Part shown: piece after piece, positions 49,185-60,700 of the stretch | How the letters are laid out: each line of letters begins with the position of its first letter | Numbering within the stretch: the stretch's first letter is position 1 | Origin: Psilocybe azurescens | Taxonomy: Eukaryota > Basidiomycota > Agaricomycetes > Agaricales > Agrocybaceae | Reading direction: 5' to 3' | Length of the DNA: 64,000 nucleotides | Assembly: GCA_023853785.1 (NCBI GenBank) | Contig: JAJIRX010000783.1 | Location: forward strand, 310,001-374,000 | Made by a program: the position numbers and the translations under genes | The notes under the pieces: model-generated | Seen by the model: the letters and a program-made list of their open reading frames with translations, nothing else | The model's database searches: none | Told to the model about the DNA's origin: nothing

Positions 49185-49963
49185 ATGGCAAATTTCGACG
49201 TCGCTGCATATAACGAGCTCCCCATGATCTGGGACGCCCATCAGCTTCTTTCAGAGCAACTCGGGAACTATGAACCAGGAAGACTCGATGCGCTGATCAA
49301 CGCGCTTTCTCCTCTATTCCTGACTGGCGACGAGAGGTTCAAGTTCGGTATTTGTATCATGCATCGTCATTTCGAGCCTCAAAGACGGCGAGCGGATGGT
49401 TACACGGGAAGCGACGGATGAAGCGAACCCCCAGATCGTAGCGATAGTACAGCCTTCCACAGATACATCCTCCAACATCGTCGCAGAACGCTGGATGTTC
49501 GACGGCAATGAATTCGAGCATGCAGAAGTGGATCACCCCGCTTCCATTACTCCTCCGTCAGACAAGTTCTTCGAAGAGTTCAGAAGAATTTGCAGATCTG
49601 TTTGGAAAAGGCGTCGACATTCTGGGTATCTGCGCGAACAACACGTCGGTCGTTCAGCGACACGATGTTTTCTTCTTGGAATCGCTTCATCCCGACTCGA
49701 CCAAAGACCGGACGCAAGTCATAGAACACATGGGGCCAGGTTTTGAATCAACGTCGACCATGCGACAATCGGCCTGGGTACCAGTTGCTGTTCGTCCCTT
49801 GTCAGGAGATGTGGCATCTGACGAGTTCGTAACCATGAAGTGTGTACACAATTGCCAAGAGCACAATGGATATTATGGAGTACCCGCAGTCGCAGAGATC
49901 AGCTTCAAGGAGGAGATGGCTCCCGCATCTGTCATCGGAAACCGCAACGCCAACCAGCTCTGA
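49185..49963 (+). pseudogene. MANFD-family unknown protein, copy 3 (two frameshifts)
   Basis: Starts MANFDVAAYNELPMIWDAHQ. An extra base at about 49374-49378 (CGAGCCTC where sisters have CGACCTC) makes a stop at 49419. The frame resumes with DGERMVTREATDEANPQ and ERWMFDGNEFEHAEVDHPAS, and is shifted again by an extra T at about 49597 in the ICRSFG block. The end (VDILGICANNTSVVQRHDVF, EFVTMKCVHNCQEH, NRNANQL) is intact. It diverges most among the copies in the stretch after CQEH. Confidence 0.65.
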
Positions 49964-50587
49964 TTTCTAGTCTTGGGATGAGGAAGAGGCTCCAAGCGCT
50001 GGCTGGGTTAGGTGATGGGAAGAGCTAGATTGGAGCGCCAGGTGGTGAGGTTTGAATAATGAACTTGCTTTGCATGGCGATAACGTTGTAGGTAGATCAG
50101 AAATAGTCTCAGACAGAATTTCAATAGTGTAAATACGTACTAGGTCATGATTCGGTTCTTTGTATGACGATGACTTCTTTAACCATTCAAAGAAAATTTG
50201 TGAACGATATGATCCACGATGCAAAGTCAACATGAGAGCGCAACTAGGTTACAGTTGAGCCATATTTGGTTCAATTATGCATTCAAGGACTGGTGGCAAG
50301 CACATAGCACGTGCCGCAAACCTCACTCAAACCTTTCGCTTCGCACCTCGTACTTAATTAACACCAGAAAATATATCAGACTAAAAACTTGAATTCTACG
50401 ACTCGTACAAACGGCCCAATCCATATATGTACCACTAAAGAGAGATAAAGAAACAATTCGGTTTTGGATTTAGGATATGATACACAAAAAAGAAAGGGAA
50501 AGGAAGAAAAAGCAAAAGAAAAAGCACAGTAATTACGTAGCGAAGTTTTGCGTGTGGCATTTGAGCCTCATATGTACCACAGAGTCG
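49964..50587. repeat. Duplicated MANFD downstream spacer
   Basis: Matches 55206-55810 closely and 37987/42321 in part. No gene recognised. Confidence 0.55.
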
Positions 50588-50731
50588 ATAAACACGAAGG
50601 AAAGAGAAAGAAAGAAAAGAAAGAGAAAGAAAGAAAGAAAGAAAGAGAAAGAAAGAGAAAGAAAGAAAGAAAGAGAAAGAAAGAGAAAGAAAGAAAGAAA
50701 GAGAAAGAAAGAGAAAGAAAGACAGGCCAAG
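50588..50731 (+). repeat. GAAA/GAGAAA microsatellite, long allele
   Basis: About 145 bases of nearly pure (GAAA)n with regularly spaced GAGAAA interruptions, forming a purine-only strand. The paralogous locus at 55815-55901 carries a shorter version, so the array changed length after duplication. Confidence 0.85.
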
Positions 50732-51875
50732 AAGATCCATAAATACACGCATTAAAGGACTAGCAAGGTCCTGGGAGTGAAGTTGATACCGCTATAAGCA
50801 CAAGTCGCATAATGAATGTCGATGAGATTCTACAGTACTATTGCCGCGTAATGATGCATTTTGAATGGTGAATAGTATTAGTGGTGTAGAGTAATGTGTG
50901 GTTTTCTTTTTACAAGCACATCGTTGGGCCGGATGAATAGTAGGATATGGGCTTATAGATACACCTGACCGACCGAGCCGAGCCGGGCCAAAGGAGAGTA
51001 TTAGATGTGATGTCGATGTCGACGAGAGGGATGAAACTGAGATTTGAGAAAAAATGAATGAATGTGGCGCCTGCTGGTTCCGGAATAACCGCATGTAGTA
51101 ATGAGCGTAGTAGTAGATTTGCTGGAGGACGTAGAAAAGATTAGAAATGATAGGGGGCGATTGAAAACGCATAGTAAGAAGTTGGTTGATTATGAATTGA
51201 ATGAGTGTGTGTGTGCAGTTGAAATCGAGATCGGCTGTGTGCTCGGTGGGGCGTCGACGAAAGATGGATATGCGGATGGTGTTTATTATGCGTGTTAGGG
51301 TAGGTGCGTGCGTGGGATGGATGTCAGAGGCTGGCTAGGATGGAAAGAGGAAACAATAAAAGACAGAAAATATACGGATCCGAGATGAAACAGACGAATG
51401 ACCAGGAAAACAAAACAGACAGTGAAAAAAAACAAAGAATAAGATGAAAGAAATAAGACTTTCGGAACAATCGAGACACAAGAGAGTCAAAATTGAGGAA
51501 TGGAAACCGAAAAAGAAAAGAAAAAAAGGAGGAAAGAAAAGCCATGTCAAGGATGCGATGAGGGGATAATAATATCAGATGATGGGTGTCTAAATTGTTT
51601 TGCGAATTTGCGATTTTGTGTGTCTATGTATGAATTTGGTGCGAGAGATTAACATTAGGCGATTGGAAAAAAAAAGCGTTTAGGGTGTGTGCGTGTGCAT
51701 AATTACACTACACGTATTGATCGATGATCGAGTAGAAAGTGAATGATGAATAGATGAGATGCGCGAGAAAGTGATGATGATGGTTGCTAGTCCTGCAACG
51801 CTTTGAGTCAAGTGTGGCGGCCCAAGTAAGGCTAGATCGACGACCATCCTATAAGTGACACGAGAACCAGACCTC
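50732..51875. repeat. Duplicated spacer between MANFD copy 3 and RRM copy R
   Basis: Matches 55902-57061 almost throughout. It contains A-rich and TG-rich tracts but no gene. This sequence is the 3' flank of the RRM gene in the parent unit. Confidence 0.6.
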
Positions 51876-53510
51876 CTACAACGTAGGCTTTTTCGTGCAC
51901 CATCCAATCGACACGCTACCTGCGCCCTTGATGTTCACCTGCGCCTGAAGCCTGCACACCTGCATCCGTCGAAAAAGAATAGGTCAGCAATCGACGACCG
52001 AATGGAGATGAGACAGTTGACCAAGGAGATGAAGGAAAGGATAAGAAAGTTTCGCGACTGAAGCTGCTGACAGAACAATGGCTATTGATAGATCTCTCCC
52101 AGCGTACATCAAGGGGATCACTACCAGCAGTCGATGAAGAACCGAAGAACTCTGAATAGCATCGCTACTCAAGTGTATTAAACACATAGGACTTATACCC
52201 CGCAATGCCATTCGCATTCTTCCCACCGAAACACGAACACAAGGAAATGAAACAATCCAAGACGAAGACGAAGACGTAAAGGAGAAAAAATACCACATAC
52301 CGTCTCAGCGACGCTGGCCTTCTTGAAGTCCACATACAAGCTCCCTATTAGGTGCTCTGGTCATCTTGCTCACTTCTCCAAAGTTCTAAAACAACAAAGC
52401 AAGGTTTAATTAATCAGTTCACACTTACACCCACCAAAATCAACAGCAGCGAAAACAAAACAAAACATACCTCAGACCAGCTCTTGACAGCTTCGAGCAC
52501 CTTGGTATCGTCGATGGCCACTCCGCTGATGACCAGCTTCCTCTTTGGGCCTTTGGACTTGAGGGATGACAACGACAAGAGCCCTCCTCCATTGTTGCTA
52601 CCAGAACCTGTCAACGGCGTCTGTGGCGTCTGAGGCATGTATGGGGTCTGTGGCGTCGAGGGTGTGAGGTGTATGTGCCTGCGATTGCTGCTGTTGGTGG
52701 AGAAGAGGCCCAAGTATAGACACAGATGACGGCGACTGCATTTGTATCGAGGACGATAGTATACTCGAGACCGTGACAGGCTGAGCGATAGTGATAACCG
52801 TATAACCATCATCCATGGACCTGCTCGGCGAATGCGTAGGCGACTGAGTCGGCGACGGCGAGCTTGTCAGGAGGATGCGTGACCACGACTGCGAGGGCGC
52901 AAGCGGTATAGTCACGTTCAGGTTGAACCCCATCGACAAAGAACTGGCGCTCGCATGGTACCCCGACGGAAGATGTGTTTGCGAGCTGGAGTGGTTGGAA
53001 TGGTTGCTGCTGCCAGGCGCATGGGCATGCGGGGAGAAGGCTGCACCGGCGGCGGCAACGTGGGCGACGCTAGGTCGATCTCACCATGCGGGAAATCGCG
53101 GAGGCAGAGGATGACATAGACAGGTTGACGAGCGACGGCTAGTGTTGTTGGCAAAACGTCGCCATTTCGCCTCGCCGGCGATCGCCACATGGCGATACTC
53201 GCCGGCCAAAACAGCCGGCGAAAGGTGGCGACAAATATTAAATATTGAGGCCTGATCAATGATCGTCCAACGGCATATTGTGCATATCCGTCCCCATGCC
53301 CATGCCCATGCCCATACTCCCACTTCTGCTGCTCCTACGGGGATACGTCCGCAGATATCCAGGCGCAACCGTCCTGCTGTCCCCGCCCCCGCCTCTGCGA
53401 CCTCGCACCGAGGACAAAAACGTCATATCCCCTTCTCATGCTCATCACCTCTCACCCTCGCCCTCGCCCATCCAATTCGAATCGCGCCCACAAGCTCCGC
53501 TCCTCTATCT
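51876..53510 (-). pseudogene. Truncated copy of the RRM protein gene, copy R
   Basis: Carries the last three exons of the source gene with the RRM largely intact: KRKLVISGVAIDDTKVLEAV, the exon with MTRAPNG at about 52300-52390, and a last exon without the stop seen in copy P. Upstream it shares with copy P both the small inverted-repeat insertion (53142-53275) and the internal jump (about 53385, from sequence matching 58790 to sequence matching 60600). It then breaks off at about 53510 into the 48.2-kb-type spacer. No promoter or N-terminus remains. Confidence 0.75.
53142..53275. mobile_element. Small inverted-repeat (MITE-like) insertion, copy 2
   Basis: Same element as at 40201. Arms GTCGCCATTTCGCC at 53158 and GGCGAAAGGTGGCGAC ending at 53232, here with a longer inner stem (GGCGATCGCCACATGGCGAT), suggesting copy 1 lost part of the stem. 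Confidence 0.55.
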
Positions 53511-54446
53511 CTATCCGTCCGCCTGCTTTCTGGCAAGAACAGACGATGTGGTCAATCCCGAGCAAAATCATCTGGAGGAAATCACACAAGACCGATCCCA
53601 AACAACGAAAATAATACCTGGAGCAGTTCTTGTGGCCTCCATGAATTACCGACAAGCAGCCTGGGTCCCACTTTCTAGCAGCGCCGATAAACCGATCAGC
53701 TCAGAGAAGACCTGACGCCGACTGGTTCTTTTTCCCTATGTCGGCGTGGGAAGATGGTAGCTTCTTGAGTCATCAAAGATCAGATAAGTTCTCCCTCTAC
53801 CCAGCTGTCAAACATTCAACGACAGTGTAAATCTGCTTTTAAGAGCGATGACAATAGAACGATTATAGTTTGAGCCTTTAACATTTGGGGTTCAAATTTC
53901 GAATTCAAAATGAACATGTCTAGCGAAGTTCTCATGACTTCTAACTGCGGGATTCCAGTGGATAAGAAATTCCTCAGTACCAATTGATAAAAGCCGTTAT
54001 TAAAGCCAACTCTATTGAGATTATCGAATACCCCTCAACCCTATTTCAAACATTTACATAGCTAAGTGATGGGGAGTCTAAAACGGAAATTATGAGCCGT
54101 ATTAGGAAAGACATGCGTTGAACATGCGATAGAAGGCGTGGAGGCCACGACCCCATATCGTATCACATCAGTCAAGCGATCTATTTGCACAGAAAAACTC
54201 GCAGTTACAACGTTTCTAACATCGACAAAGTGATCCCGCGATTGAAAGAATAGATAGATATGTGAATGCCCATAGAGCTCATGACAGATGCTCTGCTCTA
54301 TAGCTAAGGGCGAAAAGTTGCCGGGCTGATTATGTTTTTCTTTTGGAAGAACATCGATGGTTGTTTTAGCGTGAGGCACAAGATATATAAAGAGCTCCTT
54401 GAGCTCACAAAAGTAAGCCTCACTCTCATCACCTGTACTTCACGTT
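53511..54446. repeat. Duplicated spacer before MANFD copy 4
   Basis: Matches 48170-49184 with small deletions. It ends in the MANFD promoter with a TATA box at about 54382. No gene. Confidence 0.55.
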
Positions 54447-55205
54447 ATGGCAAATTTCGACGTCGCTGCATATAACGAGCTCCCCATGATCTCGGTCGCC
54501 CATCAGCTTCTTAGAAAGCAACTCGCGAACGATAAACCAAGGGAGACTCGATGGGTTAATCAACGCGCTTTCTCATCTATTCCTGACTGGCGACGAGGCA
54601 TTCAAGTTCGGTATTTGTATCATGCATCGTCATTTCGACCTCAAAGACGGCGAGCGGATGGTTACACAGGCAGTGACGGATGGAGAGAACCCCAACATCG
54701 TAGCGATAGTGCAGCCTTCCACAGACACATCCTCCAACATCGTCGCAGAACGCTGGATGTTCGACGGCAAAGAATTCGAGCATGCAGTAGTGGACGACCC
54801 CGCTTCCATTACCCTCCGTCAGACAAGTTCTTCGAAGAGTTCAGAAGAATTTGTAGATCGTTCGGCAACGGCGTCGACATTCTGGGTATCTGCGCGAACA
54901 ATATGTCGGTCATTCAGCCACAGGATGTTTTATTCTTGGAATCGTATCATCCCGACACGACCAAAGACCGGACGCAAGTCATAGAGCAAATAGCAGGACA
55001 GACTTTGTACGAACGCCGTCCATGCAACAATCGGCCTGGGTGCCAGTTGCTTCCTCTTTCAAATGCCGCGTCTGACGAGTTTGTAACCATGAAGTGTGTA
55101 CACAATTGCCAAGAGCACAAAGTTGAAGTACGCGCAGACGCAGAGTCAGCTTCAAGGAGATAGCTCCCATTTGTCGTCGGAAGCCGCAACGCCAACCAGC
55201 TCTGA
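54447..55205 (+). pseudogene. MANFD-family unknown protein, copy 4 (several frameshifts)
   Basis: Starts MANFDVAAYNELPMISVAHQ. An extra A at about 54537-54541 shifts the frame. The middle (MHRHFDLKDGERMVTQAVTD, ERWMFDGKEFEHAVVDDPAS) is in the sister frame. A missing base at about 54808-54812 and further small losses around 55015-55065 and 55140-55165 break the rest. Conserved pieces VDILGICANNMSVIQPQDV and EFVTMKCVHNCQEH are still readable. This is the most damaged of the four copies. Confidence 0.7.
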
Positions 55206-55814
55206 TTTCTAATCTTAGGATGAGGAAGAGGCTCCAAGCGCTGGCTGGGTAGGTGATGGGAAGAGCTAGATTGGAGCGCCAGGTGGTGAGGTTCTGAATA
55301 ATGAACTTGCTTTGCATGGCGATAACGTTGTAGGTAGATCAGAAATAGTCTCAGACAGAATTTCAATAGTGTAAATACGTACTAGGTCATGATTCGGTTC
55401 TTTGTATGACGATGACTTCTTTAACCATTCCAAGAAAATTTGTGAACGATATGGAGCTGGCCTCAGATTGAGCACATACGAATCCACGATGCATGCAATC
55501 AATTCTGCATTCAAGGACCGGCAAGCACATAGCACGTGCCGCAAACTTCATTCAAACCTGCACACAGCTCGTACTTAATTAACACCGGAAATTATATAAG
55601 ACTAAAAACTTGAATTCTACGATTCGTACAAACGGCCCAATCTATATATGTACGACTAAAGAGGATAAAGAAACAATTCGGTTTGGATTTAGGTTATGAT
55701 ACAAAAAAAGATAAGGAAAGGAAGAAAAGAAAAGAAAAAAGGACAGTAATTACGTAGCGAAGTTTTGCGTGTGGCATTTGAGTCTCATATGTACCACAGA
55801 CTCGATAAACACGA
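55206..55814. repeat. Duplicated MANFD downstream spacer
   Basis: Matches 49964-50587. No gene recognised. Confidence 0.5.
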
Positions 55815-55901
55815 AGGAAAGAGAAAGAAAGAGAAAGAAAGAAAGAAAGAGAAAGAAAGAAAAGAAAGAAAGAGAAAGAAAGAGAAAGAAAGAAAGACAG
55901 G
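55815..55901 (+). repeat. GAAA/GAGAAA microsatellite, short allele
   Basis: About 87 bases of GAAA repeats with GAGAAA interruptions. Paralogous to the longer array at 50588-50731. Confidence 0.85.
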
Positions 55902-57061
55902 CCAAGAAGATCCATAAATACACGCATTAAAGGACTAGCAAGGTCCTGGGAGTGAAGTTGATACCGCTATAAGCACAAGTTGCATAATGAATGTCGATGA
56001 GATTCTACAGTACTATTGCCGCGTAATGATGCATTTTGAATGGTGAATAGTATTGGTGGTGTAGAGTAATGTGTGGTTTTCTTTTTACAAAGCACATCAT
56101 TGGGCTGGATGAATAGTAGGATATGGGCTTATAGATACACCTGACCGACCGAGCCGAGCCGGGCCAAAACGAGAGTATTAGATGTGATGTCGATGTCGAC
56201 GAGAGGGATGAAACTGAGATTTGAGAAAAAATGAATGAATGTGGCGTCTGCTGGTTCCAGGATAACCGCATGTAGTAATGAGAGTAGTAGTAGATTTGCT
56301 GGAGGAGATAGAACAGATTAGGAATGATAGTGGGGCGATTGTAAACGCATAGTAAAAAGTTGGTTGATTATGAATTGAATGAGTGTGTGTGTATGTGTGC
56401 AGTTGAAATCGAGATCGGCTGTGTGCTCGGTGGGGCGTCGACGAAAGATGGATATGCGGATGGTGTTTATTATGCGTGCTAGGGTAGGTGCGTGCGTGGG
56501 ATGGATGTCAGAGGCTGGCTAGGATGGAAAAGAGGAAACAATAAAAGACAGAAAATATTCGGATCCGAGATGAAACAGACGAATGACCAGGAAAACAAAA
56601 CAGACAGTGGAAAAAAACATAAAGAATAAGATGAAAGAAATAAGATTTTTAAGAACAGTCGAGACACAAGAGAGAGACAAAATTGAGGAATGGAAACCGA
56701 AAAAGAAGAGAAAAGAAAAGGAGGAAAAGCCATGTCAAGGATGCGATGAGGGGGATAATAATATCAGATGATGGGTGTCTAAATTGTTTGTGGATTTGCG
56801 ATTTTGTGTGTCTATGTATGAATTTGGTGCGAGAGATTAACATTAGGCGATTGGAAAAAATGCTTTTGGGGTGTGTGCGTGTGCATAATTACACTACACG
56901 TATTGATCGATGATCGAGTAGAAAGGGAATGATGAATAGATGAGATGCGCGAGAAAGTGATGATGATGGTTGCTAGTCCTGCAACGCTTTGAGTCAAGTG
57001 TGGCGGCCCAAGTAAGGCTAGATCGACGACCATCCTATAAGTGACGCGAGGACCAGACCTC
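55902..57061. other. 3' flank of the RRM gene
   Basis: About 1.16 kb with A-rich and TG-rich tracts, copied at 50732-51875 and in part at 38310-38980. No coding signal recognised. Confidence 0.5.
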
Positions 57062-57720
57062 CTACAACGTAGGCTTTTTCGTGCACCATCCAATCGACAC
57101 GCTACCTGCGCCCTTGATGTTCACCTGCGCCTGAAGCCTGCACACCTGCATCCGTCGAAAAAGAATAGGTCAGCAATCGACGACCGAATGGAGATGAGGA
57201 CAGTAGATAGATAAAAGTGGCCAAGGAGATGAAGAAAAGGGTAAGAAAGTTTCGCGACTGAAGCTGCTGACAGAACAATGGCTATTGATAGATCTCCCGC
57301 AGCCTACATCAGGGGATCACTACCAGCAGTCGATGAAGAACCGAAGAACTCCGAATAGCATCGCTACTGAAGTGTATTAAACACACAGGACTTATACCCC
57401 TCAATGCCATTCGCCTTCTTCCCACCGAAGCACGAACACAAGGAAATGAAACAATCCAAGACGAGGACGAAGACGTAAAAGGGAGAAAATACCACATACC
57501 GTCTCAGCAACGCTGGCCTTCTTGAAGTCCACGTACAAGCTCCCATTAGGCGCTCTGGTCATCTTGCTCACTTCTCCAAAGTTCTAAAACAACAAAGCAC
57601 GATTTAATCAGCTCACACTTACACCCACCAAAATCAACAGCAATGAAAACGAAAACAAGACATACCTCACACCAGCTCTTGACAGCTTCGAACGCCTTGG
57701 TATCGTCCATCGCCACTCCG
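57062..57720 (-). other. RRM domain (last three exons)
   Basis: Beta1 is KRKLVISGV, then helix 1 AFEAVKSWCENFGEV spanning the intron at 57665-57584. Next come SKMTRAP and beta3 GSLYVDFKKA, helix 2 SVAETVCRLQAQV spanning the intron at 57499-57146, and a last strand SVSIGW. This beta-alpha-beta-beta-alpha-beta order and the aromatic Tyr in beta3 fit an RRM, although RNP1 is degenerate. This is the part copied into the truncated units. Confidence 0.7.
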
Positions 57721-60700
57721 CTGATGACCAGCTTCCTCTTTGGGCCTTTGGACTTGAGGGATGACAACGACAAGAGCCCTCCTCCATTGTTGCTACCAGA
57801 ACCTGTCAACGGCGTCTGGGGAGTCTGAGGCGTGTATGGTGTCTGTGGCGTCGAGGGTGTCAGGGGTGTATGTACCTGCGATTGCTGCTGCTGCTGAAGA
57901 GACCCGGGTATGGACACAGATGACGGCGACTGCATTTGCATCGAGGATGATAGTACACTCGAGACCGTCATAGGCTGCTGTGCGATAGTAATACCCGCAT
58001 AATCATCATCCATGGACCCGCTTGGCGAATGCGTAGGCGACTGAGTCGGCGACGGCGAGCTTGTCAGCAGGATGCGCGATCGCGAGGGCGCAAGCGGGAT
58101 AGCCACGTTCAGGTTGAGCCCCGTCGATGAAGAACTGGCGCTCGAATGGTACCCCGCCGGAAGATGTGTTTGCGAGCTGGAGTGGTTGGAATGGCTGCTG
58201 CTGCTGCCGCCCAGCCCCATGCGCTGCACGAACCCTCTGAACCCTTTCCTCGTATGGGCATGCGGAGGAGACGACGGCACCGGTGGCAACGTGGGCGACG
58301 CGAGGTCGATCCCACCATGCAGGGACTTCGCCGAAGAGGAGGAAGACAGGTTGACGAGCGACGGCATGCTCTTCAGCCGATGCCGCTGGATGCTAGGCGA
58401 TGCAGGTGCGAGTGCCATCAACACGTTCTCAACGACCGGGTAAACCGGCTGGTGCTGCTGATAGTGCTGCTGCTGGGCCTGGATCTGCGCGTGAGGCAGC
58501 GAAGACACAGACGCCTGGCTTCCCAACACACGCTGCCATTTATCCTCATGGTCATGCTCGTGCGTCTTTCGCTTGAGCATCACACCATAATCTTCCTCTT
58601 CTTCCTCCTCTTCACCCTCCTCTTCCTCGGTGGACGACAGCGATATAGGCGTAAGCGGCACTGATCCTCCCTCGCTCCCTGATCCTCCGACAGCATACTG
58701 CGCATACGCATACGCATGCCCATGCCCATACTCCCGCTTCTGCTGCCCCTCATACGGGGATACGTCTGCAGATGTCCAGGCGCAACCACCCTACTTCCCG
58801 CACCGCCCCGCACCGACCCAGCAGAGTGCACAGATCTAAGCACCGACGCCGACGCCGACTTGAGCAACGGCACACGCCGGCTTGTCCCACCCCGCCCTGC
58901 CTTCCACTATTCCCAGGCGCCACACTGGACCCCTTGAACCCCAGCAGATCCGCAGCTGAACTCGACCGGCCGCGCATGGTGCTGCTACCATAGCCATAGC
59001 TAGTGCGTCCGCCGCCGACAGGGGACGACGACGACTCGACAGGGCTGTCCTCCGCGTCCCACTCGATATTGGGCATGAGCACGGGGATGATAACCTTCGG
59101 CACCGTGGGCTGCTGCTGCTGCGGGCTGTCAGGCGAAGATCCGATAGGGCTTTCCGAATCCGACTCCAAGCCAGCGTTTGATGCGAGAATGGGGATGACG
59201 ACTCGAGGCACATTTGCCTGTTGTTGCTGCTGGGCGGCGCCTGTTGTCATCGCTCGCGGCCGGGATGTAACGACAGGCGAGCTCGGAACGCTCTTGGACG
59301 AGGTCATACGGGGCATCCCACGTCCCGGGGACGACCTGCGCAAACTTGATATCCAAAGGAGGCAGCGCCTTGACAGCCGCCTCGAACGGCAATGGCGGCA
59401 ACGGCGGAGAAGAATTGGACAACGACAACGACAACGACGGAGACGATACCGAGTGCGGAGAGAGCGGCAGCGCAGGCACAGGCGGCGGGTGCTCTTCGCT
59501 GGTCGGTGTGTTGGCCGGCGCGACGACGCCCGACAGCCGCGAGATCAGGGACGCGAGCCTGCCCCTCTTCTTCTCTGCACCACCACTCGCGGCGTCGCCA
59601 TTAGCAGATGGAACGAGGCTCTTGCGCTTCTCCTTCGGCGGACTGTCGCCCATCGTCGAGGAGGTCAGACTCCATCTCGACATCGAGCGCGACATCGCGG
59701 GTCTGCCATCCGCATCATCCTCACCACCACCCAGGGAATCAACAGCAGGGAACTCGATCATCCGATCCTCCAACCTCAGCCCTCTCAAAACTCCATCCGC
59801 TCCTCCTGGTCCTCCACACCCACATCATGCACGTGCACACCCGCCACCGCATCCCGCTCTAACCCTAGCCCCATAACATCACTCAGCTGCCTATCCTCAT
59901 CCGTCCCAATCTCCGCATCCTCCACGCTCATCCTCGCATCCACACCTCCATCCACGTACTCCTCCTCCTGCATAATACTCACACCCGCATCTATCCCTTC
60001 CAAACCCAACGCAAGACCCAAACTCAAATCCAGAGGCGGCGCAGGCGGCGGGCGCGCCGGCCTCCTCACCGCATCCGCGCCCTCCTCCACATCCGACAGC
60101 ACAGGCAGCGGCAGCGGTATCATCGTCGCCATCGCCGGCTCGTGCATCTGCGCACGGGCGCCGCTGACGTCCCGCGATCCCGCGCGCGAGTGTATCCGCG
60201 AGTGCAGGCCCTTCACGTTGCTGCTGTTGGTGCTGACAACCGGAGAATGCGACTGCATGTGTATATACGATGAGGAAGAGCGCGATGTGTCCCTCGAGTG
60301 CGCCGTCTGCGTCTGCGGATGTGGGTGTGAGTAAGAATTCAGAGCCGCAGCAGCGCTCGCTCCAGGACTGTTGCCCGCGCTCGGCCCGATGTACACCTGC
60401 GACGACGACGCATACGGCGTCATATACAAGCCCGCCGACACCGGCGCAGGCGTTGTCGTCGACGCGGCATATTCGCCGGGCGACATCGCCTGCGCACCCT
60501 GTACGCGCACGATGTTGAGCTGCTGCGTCTGTGGGATGTGCGCATAGTGGATGTCGCTCGGTGCTAGCGCTATAGCTGTATTCGGCGGCGGCGGGGCCAA
60601 AAACGTCGTATCCCCTCCTCATCATGCTCATCAACACTCCTCCCCTCGCCCTCGCCCTCGCCCATCCCATTCAAGAACACTACCGCGCCCACCAGCTCCG

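Noticed and set aside
27980..50210. LTR retrotransposon with the duplicated blocks as terminal repeats
   Set aside because: No gag, protease, reverse transcriptase or integrase is encoded between the blocks, and the repeated blocks contain host-type genes with introns.
50435..50755. Open frames coding Lys/Glu or Phe/Ser/Leu repeats over the GAAA array
   Set aside because: They are translations of a microsatellite with no start context or conserved flank.
50588..55901. CRISPR-like or telomere-like array
   Set aside because: The repeats are simple GAAA units without spacers, and the organism is a eukaryote.
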